From Pseudonocardiales bacterium (lineage in GTDB: Bacteria; Actinomycetota; Actinomycetes; Mycobacteriales; Jatrophihabitantaceae), in assembly GCA_030840415.1 (NCBI GenBank), contig JAVEEO010000041.1, positions 1 to 13,724 on the forward strand: DNA of 13,724 nucleotides. The letters run 5' to 3'. Positions 6,880-11,430 of the stretch are shown piece after piece; positions within the stretch are counted from its first letter, which is position 1; the number at the start of each line of letters is the position of its first letter. Position numbers and translations under genes: made by a program. The notes under the pieces are model-generated. The model was given only the letters and a program-made list of their open reading frames with translations. It was not told where the DNA came from and searched no databases.

Positions 6880-8622
6880 CTAGCAGGGGTTGGGAATGAT
6901 CTTGCGGAAGTCGTTGAACCGGGTGATGGTGCTGCCACCACCACCGAAGGCGAGGTAGGTCAGCGGCAGCGGCGAACCGTACTGAGCGTTGCGCCCGAAA
7001 TCACGGGTGCTCCCGGGGATGTGGTTGCCGAACTGCCAGATACACCCATCCCTGTCCGTGTCCCTCTCCCTGTTCCGGTCCCTGGCCAGGTCCTCATCCC
7101 GGTCCCTGTCCCGGATATTCGTGGTGCTGAAGAACGGGTAGAACTGGGCCGGGGTGCCGCTGTCGGTTCGCGGTAGCAGGGTGCAGCCACTTCCGGTCGT
7201 CCGGTTGCAGGTTGGTTCGACAGCCGGCAGGTCGGCCTCGAAGGCAACCCGTTGGTAGCGCTGCTCGTACTCCCTGCCGGTGAGCGCGCTGGTGAACTGG
7301 AACGGCGTCGGGTGCAGCCGGGTGTTCCCGTCCGGCCAGACGGGTGTGTAGGAAACCCCGTCGAAGCCGGTGTTCGTCTCGGTACACCCCTGCACCTTGT
7401 ACAGCAGTGCCTCAGACGCCGGGAAGCAGAAATCGTCGTCGGCGTCCGTCGGCTTCTGGTTGGCGCCGCTGCCTTCGGTATTGCCCGCCGGGCAGGTAAC
7501 CGGGTTGCCGGAGCTGTCGAGCCCGAACGGCGTCGCCGGGACCTTGGCGCCGTTGCAGAACTGGAAGTGGCCGATCTCGTCGGAGAAGGCGACGTTGTAG
7601 CTGTGCGCGGCCCAGATCACCCGGGTCTGCTCGGAGGCGGTGCTGTACATCGGGTGGAAGGCGTAGGGGATCGCCTTGCAACTGGTGCCGGTCGGGTCGT
7701 ATTGGATCTGGACGAACCCGTTGGCCGGGCTCGCCGTCATCGAGCCGGACTGGTGGGTGGACAGGTCATCGATCTGCGTCCGCACCCCGTTCGCGGTGTC
7801 GTGGATGCTCAGCTGCAACCGGTCGCCCGAGTTCATGAACAGGTCCTGCTTCGGGTCCGGGGTGAAGGTTGTCAGCGTGGAGTCGAGCGGGTTGGCCGGC
7901 GCCTGGGACTTGCCGCTCTTGGTGACGAACGCGAACTGGAAGGTTTCGATACCGACCTTCGCCGCGCAGGTCGGGTTCTGCAGGGTGCCCGCCACCGGGT
8001 CCTCCAGCAGGCTGAACACGTTCATCGCGGCACACCACTTGGTGGGGCTACAGGTGCTGGCCCCGACGGCAACGGCCCAGGTCGGCCACGGCACCCAACC
8101 CGGCGGATAGAACTGCAGCTCCAGGAAGGCGGTTCCCGGGTGATTCGGTGACACCGCGGGATCGACGATGTTGCTGTCGCTGTCCGGCGCGCAGGTAGAC
8201 ACCTGCTCCGGATAGGACTGGGTGTCGCACAGGGCCATCCCGAACCACAGCGCGCCGTGCAGTTCGAAGTTGTAGCTCTTGCCCGGGGCAGTCGGATGAG
8301 CCGGCGTCGGGTCGCGTGGCAGCGTTATCCCATACCGCACTCGGTTACCGGACCCAGGCCTGTTCGAGTAGAAACCCAACGACGGCTCGTCGTGCCCGAC
8401 GTACTCGTCCTCGCCGTACACCCGCGCCGAATCGACGATGTCAGGGCATAATCTGCTGTATTCGCAGCTGATACTCAGATGCCGGCTGGCGGCCGGGGCC
8501 GATCGCGGCGCCGCGGGTTGGGACGCCGACGCCGGGCCCCACGCCGCGGCCAGGGCCACGGCGGCGACCGTCGCGGCAAGAAGCACGAGCAGACGATGTA
8601 GTGCTGATCGGTGACCGAGCAT
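6880..8622 (-). CDS. Secreted Cys-rich protein of unrecognised family
   Basis: A 580-residue protein with a clear Sec signal peptide: basic start MLGHRSALHR, hydrophobic core at 11-28 and ASA cleavage motif at 31-33. The mature part has no further membrane segment and no LPXTG or lipobox. It has 16 cysteines (for example C53, C59, C132, C144, C191, C197, C219, C315, C356, C580), an even number suited to disulfides outside the cell, and ends in Cys. Aromatic, Gly- and Asp-rich segments such as ELHGALWFGMALCD (120-133), LELQFYPPGWVPWP (167-180) and SYNVAFSDEIGHFQFC (341-356) suggest a mostly beta fold. I recognise no catalytic motif and give no function; related secreted actinobacterial hypotheticals probably exist. 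Residues 504-526 are an Arg/Asp tract ending DTDRDG. Base composition is visibly lower in GC than the flanking genes. AAGG, 8 nt before the ATG, is a usable ribosome site. Confidence 0.85.
   Translation of the reverse strand: MLGHRSALHRLLVLLAATVAAVALAAAWGPASASQPAAPRSAPAASRHLSISCEYSRLCPDIVDSARVYGEDEYVGHDEPSLGFYSNRPGSGNRVRYGITLPRDPTPAHPTAPGKSYNFELHGALWFGMALCDTQSYPEQVSTCAPDSDSNIVDPAVSPNHPGTAFLELQFYPPGWVPWPTWAVAVGASTCSPTKWCAAMNVFSLLEDPVAGTLQNPTCAAKVGIETFQFAFVTKSGKSQAPANPLDSTLTTFTPDPKQDLFMNSGDRLQLSIHDTANGVRTQIDDLSTHQSGSMTASPANGFVQIQYDPTGTSCKAIPYAFHPMYSTASEQTRVIWAAHSYNVAFSDEIGHFQFCNGAKVPATPFGLDSSGNPVTCPAGNTEGSGANQKPTDADDDFCFPASEALLYKVQGCTETNTGFDGVSYTPVWPDGNTRLHPTPFQFTSALTGREYEQRYQRVAFEADLPAVEPTCNRTTGSGCTLLPRTDSGTPAQFYPFFSTTNIRDRDRDEDLARDRNRERDTDRDGCIWQFGNHIPGSTRDFGRNAQYGSPLPLTYLAFGGGGSTITRFNDFRKIIPNPC
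7048..7113 (-). repeat. Degenerate Arg-Asp-coding repeat in the secreted-protein gene
   Basis: The 66 bp encode 22 residues, of which 8 are Arg, 8 Asp and 2 Glu (residues 504-525). At DNA level it is a run of variants of TCCCTG/TCCGTG/TCCCGG on the plus strand, with a near six-base period. The surrounding protein is not highly charged, so this looks like an expanded insertion within a loop between FFSTTN and CIWQFG. Confidence 0.7.
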
Positions 8623-8728
8623 GAGACACGCCTTTGGCGAGGGCCGCCGGTCTCCCCGGGGCTCAGCATGGCTCGCGGCGACCGAGAGGGGCCACGCTGG
8701 CAGGTGTTACCGCATCCAGTCAGCGACC

Positions 8729-8757
8729 AGTGTGAGTACGGACTCGCGAGAGGTCAA
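8729..8757 (-). promoter_or_regulatory. Possible promoter of the secreted-protein gene
   Basis: On the minus strand TTGACC (8757-8752) is followed after 17 bp by CACACT (8734-8729). The -35 is good, the -10 poor. It would give a leader of about 100 nt. The 8-bp palindrome CTCGCGAG lies in the spacer and could be an operator half or chance. Confidence 0.3.
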
Positions 8758-8764
8758 GACGGCC

Positions 8765-8792
8765 CGGGCCGGAATTCACCCCGGCCCGTTTC
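8765..8792 (+). terminator. Terminator-like hairpin in the divergent spacer
   Basis: CGGGCCGG (8765-8772) and CCGGCCCG (8781-8788) form a perfect 8-bp GC stem with an 8-nt loop, followed by TTTCT on the plus strand. The form fits an intrinsic terminator read toward the exporter gene, though no gene ending just before it is evident. It could stop antisense or leader transcription. Confidence 0.4.
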
Positions 8793-8910
8793 TGCGCTCG
8801 GACGTCGGGGCACCGGATGTGGATCCGGCGGGAGGCAGACGTTCACGGGGCGCGCTGCGCACCACGTGGGTCAGCAGGCACGTCGACTACTGGCAGAATG
8901 GGGAGTCGTG

Positions 8911-9552
8911 GTGTCATCCTCGGCGGTAGTCGGCATGTTCCTGCTGGCGCTGGCACTGGTGCTGACGCCCGGGCCGAACATGATGTACCTGGTCTCGCGC
9001 AGCATCACCCAGGGCCGCCGGGCCGGGGTGACCTCGCTCGGCGGGGTGGCGGTCGGCTTCCTGGTCTACCTGACCGCGACCAACCTCGGGCTGTCGGCGA
9101 TCTTCACCGCCGTGCCGCAGCTCTACCTGGGCTTGAGGATCGCCGGTGCCGGCTACCTCGGCTGGCTGGCCTTCCAGGCCCTGCGCCCGGGTGGCACGGC
9201 CGTCTTCGCGCCCGCCGCGATGGCACCGGACTCACCCCGGCGGCTGTTCACCATGGGCCTGATGACCAACCTGCTCAACCCCAAGATCGCGGTGCTGTAC
9301 CTGTCGCTGATCCCGCAGTTCGAGCGTCCGAACGACGGCCACGTACTCGCCCAGGGTTTCATCCTGGGCGGCGTGCAGATCGTGGTGGCGCTGACCGGCA
9401 ACCTGCTGATCCTGCTGGCCGCCGGCACCCTGGCCGCGTTCTTCGCCGCCCGGCCCGGCTGGCTGCGGGTGCAGCGCTACCTGATGGGCAGCGTGCTGGG
9501 CCTGCTGGCCCTCAAGATCGCCACTGATCGGGCCCGGCCGGTCACCGGCTGA
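8911..9552 (+). CDS. LysE/RhtB family amino-acid exporter
   Basis: A 213-residue inner-membrane protein of usual family length (about 205-215), expected to have six membrane segments and to export an amino acid or related metabolite by proton-coupled transport. The family signature is plain: LVLTPGPNMMYLVSRS with TPGPN at 19-23, then a second conserved segment TNLLNPK (119-125) and SLIPQF (132-137). Gly/Ala/Leu-rich hydrophobic stretches fill the rest, and the protein ends with a short basic tail. I chose GTG at 8911 because GGGGAG (8900-8905) is 5 nt upstream; GTG at 8908 and ATG at 8935 are alternatives, the latter cutting into the first helix. The substrate cannot be read from sequence. 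No LysG-type regulator is next to it, and it converges with the peptidase gene with a gap of 24 nt. Confidence 0.9.
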   Translation: MSSSAVVGMFLLALALVLTPGPNMMYLVSRSITQGRRAGVTSLGGVAVGFLVYLTATNLGLSAIFTAVPQLYLGLRIAGAGYLGWLAFQALRPGGTAVFAPAAMAPDSPRRLFTMGLMTNLLNPKIAVLYLSLIPQFERPNDGHVLAQGFILGGVQIVVALTGNLLILLAAGTLAAFFAARPGWLRVQRYLMGSVLGLLALKIATDRARPVTG

Positions 9553-9576
9553 GCGGCCCGGCGGGACCGGTCGGCT

Positions 9577-11394
9577 TCAGGTAGCGAGCTGGCGACCCAG
9601 GAAGGCCAGCACCTGCGGGTAGGCGTCCAGCTGGTTGGCCCGCTTGGCCAGGCCGTGGCCCTCGTCCGGATAGACCAGCAGTTGGCACTCGACGCCGTTG
9701 GCGCGCACCGCGGCCACCACCTGTTCGGCCTCCGACAGCGGCACCCGCGGGTCGTTGGCGCCGTGGATCACCAGCAGCGGAGCCCGGATCTCGGTGATCC
9801 GGGGCAGCGGGGACGCCGCCTGGAGCACCGCGAGGTCGGTGTCGAGGCGGCCGTATTCCCGTTCCCGGTAGGCCCGCCGGTAGGCCGAGGTGTTCTGCAG
9901 GAAGGTGACCAGCGAGGAGATGCCGACGATGTCGATGCCGGCCGCCCACAGCTCGGGGTAGAACGTCAGGCCGGCCAGCACCATGTACCCGCCGTAGGAG
10001 CCGCCGTACAGCGCCACCCGGCCGGGGTCGACGCCCACTGACGGCAGCCAGTCGCGCACCGCGACCAGGTCGGCCACCGAGTCCAGCCGCTTGTCCACGT
10101 CGTCCATCGACAGCCAGCGCCGGCCGTAGCCCGACGAGCCCCGGACGTTGGGCAGCACCACGGTGTGGCCGGCCAGCGTCAGCGCGGCGGCGACCGGGTT
10201 CCAGCCGCGCACCGACGCCGCCTCCGGGCCGCCGTGGACGATCAGCACCGCCGAACCGTCCGGCTCGGGCGGTGTCAGCAGCAGCACCGGAACCTGCTCG
10301 CCGTCCGGCGTCGGCACCCGCGCCGAACTGGGCAGCACCAGCCCCTCGGTGGCCGTGGCCGGGTTGCTGGTGGTGCGCCGCTCGGCCTGCTCGCCGCCGT
10401 GCCAGCTGAACACCTCCGGCGGTTGCGCCGGCGAGCAGAACGTCACGCCCAGCGCGCTGGAATCCGGTGCCCAGACCGGGACCGAGTTGTAGGTCAGCAC
10501 GCCCGGCTGCGGAAACCGGACCGGCTGGCCCGCGCCGAGCCGGCCGTCGGCCCAGTCGTGGACGGTGAGCTCGTCGGCGCCGTCCCGGCTGCTCACCACC
10601 GCCAGCCGGTGGCCGTCCGGGGCCGGCCAGCCGAACACGTCGGTGCTGTCGCCGGCCAGCACCGTCGACCAGCGCCGGCCGGCCAGCTCGAACAGCCGCA
10701 GCGAGTCGAACTCCGCACCGGAGTCCGAGGACGCCAGCAGCCCGGTCGAATCCGGCAGCCAGCGGGCGTTCGACCAGTTGCCGGGGGTCTGCGCATCGGT
10801 GATCGGCTCGGCCCGGCCGGTGGCTGCCTCGACCAGCAACAGCTCCGAGGACGCCGGCAGCAGGGTCAGCCGGGACAGCACCACCCAGCGGGAGTCCGGC
10901 GACACCTGGGCATCGGAGAACCAGCCGCCGCCGTCCCACAGCACCTGCTCCGCGCCGGTGCTCAGGGTGCGCGAGATGACGTCGAAGTCCACCCCGTTGC
11001 GGCGGTTGGTGGCGTAGATCAGCCGGTCGGGCTGGACGTCGAGCAGGTTGTGGATGAACGCCGGGTCGTGCACCACTGGTTGCAACCGCACCGGCTTGGC
11101 GGCGTCGTCAGCTCCGTCCAGCCGCAGCAGCGACAACTGGGTGCGCTCGGTGCCGCCGGTGTCGGCCGCGACGATGACCACCCGCTCGCCCGGCAGGTAG
11201 CGGCCGGTGCACGGCTCGCCGAGGTCGGTCAGCTGCCGCCAGCCGCCGTCCGGTGATAGCTCGTAGAGCTGCGTGGAGCCGCTGTCGTCGTTGCCCACCA
11301 GCAGCCGCTGCTCGGAGTCGACGTCCAGCAGGGTGCTGCGGCGCAGTTCGAGCAGTTCGCTGAGCCGATCGCGCCGGCCGGTGGTGTTGTCCAT
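9577..11394 (-). CDS. S9 family serine peptidase (prolyl oligopeptidase / acylaminoacyl-peptidase type)
   Basis: A 605-residue two-domain enzyme, probably cytoplasmic since no signal peptide is present. Residues about 25-345 show repeated short beta segments such as VSPDSRWVVLSR and WLPDSTGLLASS, typical of the beta-propeller that limits substrate size. Residues about 355-605 are an alpha/beta hydrolase: VHGGP (386-390) and NVRGSSGYG (416-424) near the oxyanion hole, nucleophile S466 in GGSYGGYM, Asp D548 in IHGANDPRVP and His H580 in YPDEGHG. The triad is complete, so activity on short peptides or acylated peptides is likely; the exact subfamily (S9A versus S9C) is not settled, although the layout favours S9C-like. 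The start at MDNTTGRRDR has no good ribosome site. It is divergent from the helicase gene with only 36 nt between starts, so the promoters must overlap or extend into coding DNA. Confidence 0.92.
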   Translation of the reverse strand: MDNTTGRRDRLSELLELRRSTLLDVDSEQRLLVGNDDSGSTQLYELSPDGGWRQLTDLGEPCTGRYLPGERVVIVAADTGGTERTQLSLLRLDGADDAAKPVRLQPVVHDPAFIHNLLDVQPDRLIYATNRRNGVDFDVISRTLSTGAEQVLWDGGGWFSDAQVSPDSRWVVLSRLTLLPASSELLLVEAATGRAEPITDAQTPGNWSNARWLPDSTGLLASSDSGAEFDSLRLFELAGRRWSTVLAGDSTDVFGWPAPDGHRLAVVSSRDGADELTVHDWADGRLGAGQPVRFPQPGVLTYNSVPVWAPDSSALGVTFCSPAQPPEVFSWHGGEQAERRTTSNPATATEGLVLPSSARVPTPDGEQVPVLLLTPPEPDGSAVLIVHGGPEAASVRGWNPVAAALTLAGHTVVLPNVRGSSGYGRRWLSMDDVDKRLDSVADLVAVRDWLPSVGVDPGRVALYGGSYGGYMVLAGLTFYPELWAAGIDIVGISSLVTFLQNTSAYRRAYREREYGRLDTDLAVLQAASPLPRITEIRAPLLVIHGANDPRVPLSEAEQVVAAVRANGVECQLLVYPDEGHGLAKRANQLDAYPQVLAFLGRQLAT

Positions 11395-11430
11395 GCCAGC
11401 ATCGTCGCACCCGGCTGCTAGACATCAGGT

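Larger units (their letters stand above)
8623..8910. other. Divergent spacer of 288 nt without a gene
   Basis: This lies between the secreted-protein gene (minus) and the exporter gene (plus), so it must hold both promoters. I see a possible minus-strand promoter, a terminator-like hairpin, the palindrome CTCGCGAG (8743-8750) and the palindrome CCACGTGG (8862-8869). The exporter frame is open through much of it, but the residues do not resemble a LysE-family N-terminus and no small gene is convincing. Confidence 0.6.

Noticed and set aside
8611..8910. N-terminal extension of the exporter frame back to 8611
   Set aside because: The added residues are hydrophilic and lack family similarity; LysE/RhtB proteins begin just before the TPGPN helix, and GGGGAG supports the GTG at 8911.
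9538..9576. Terminator between the convergent exporter and peptidase genes
   Set aside because: CCGGTC and GACCGG can pair, but the loop is long, the stem overlaps the exporter stop region and there is no U-run on either strand.
9542..10939. Second minus-strand frame overlapping the S9 peptidase
   Set aside because: It is an out-of-frame reading of the peptidase gene with low-complexity Arg/Gly/Ala composition; the peptidase frame has a full catalytic triad.
11395..11430. Promoter elements in the 36-nt divergent gap between peptidase and rqlH
   Set aside because: TAGACA on the plus strand is at leaderless distance from the rqlH ATG but matches the -10 consensus poorly, and no -35 or ribosome site is clear; not strong enough to annotate.
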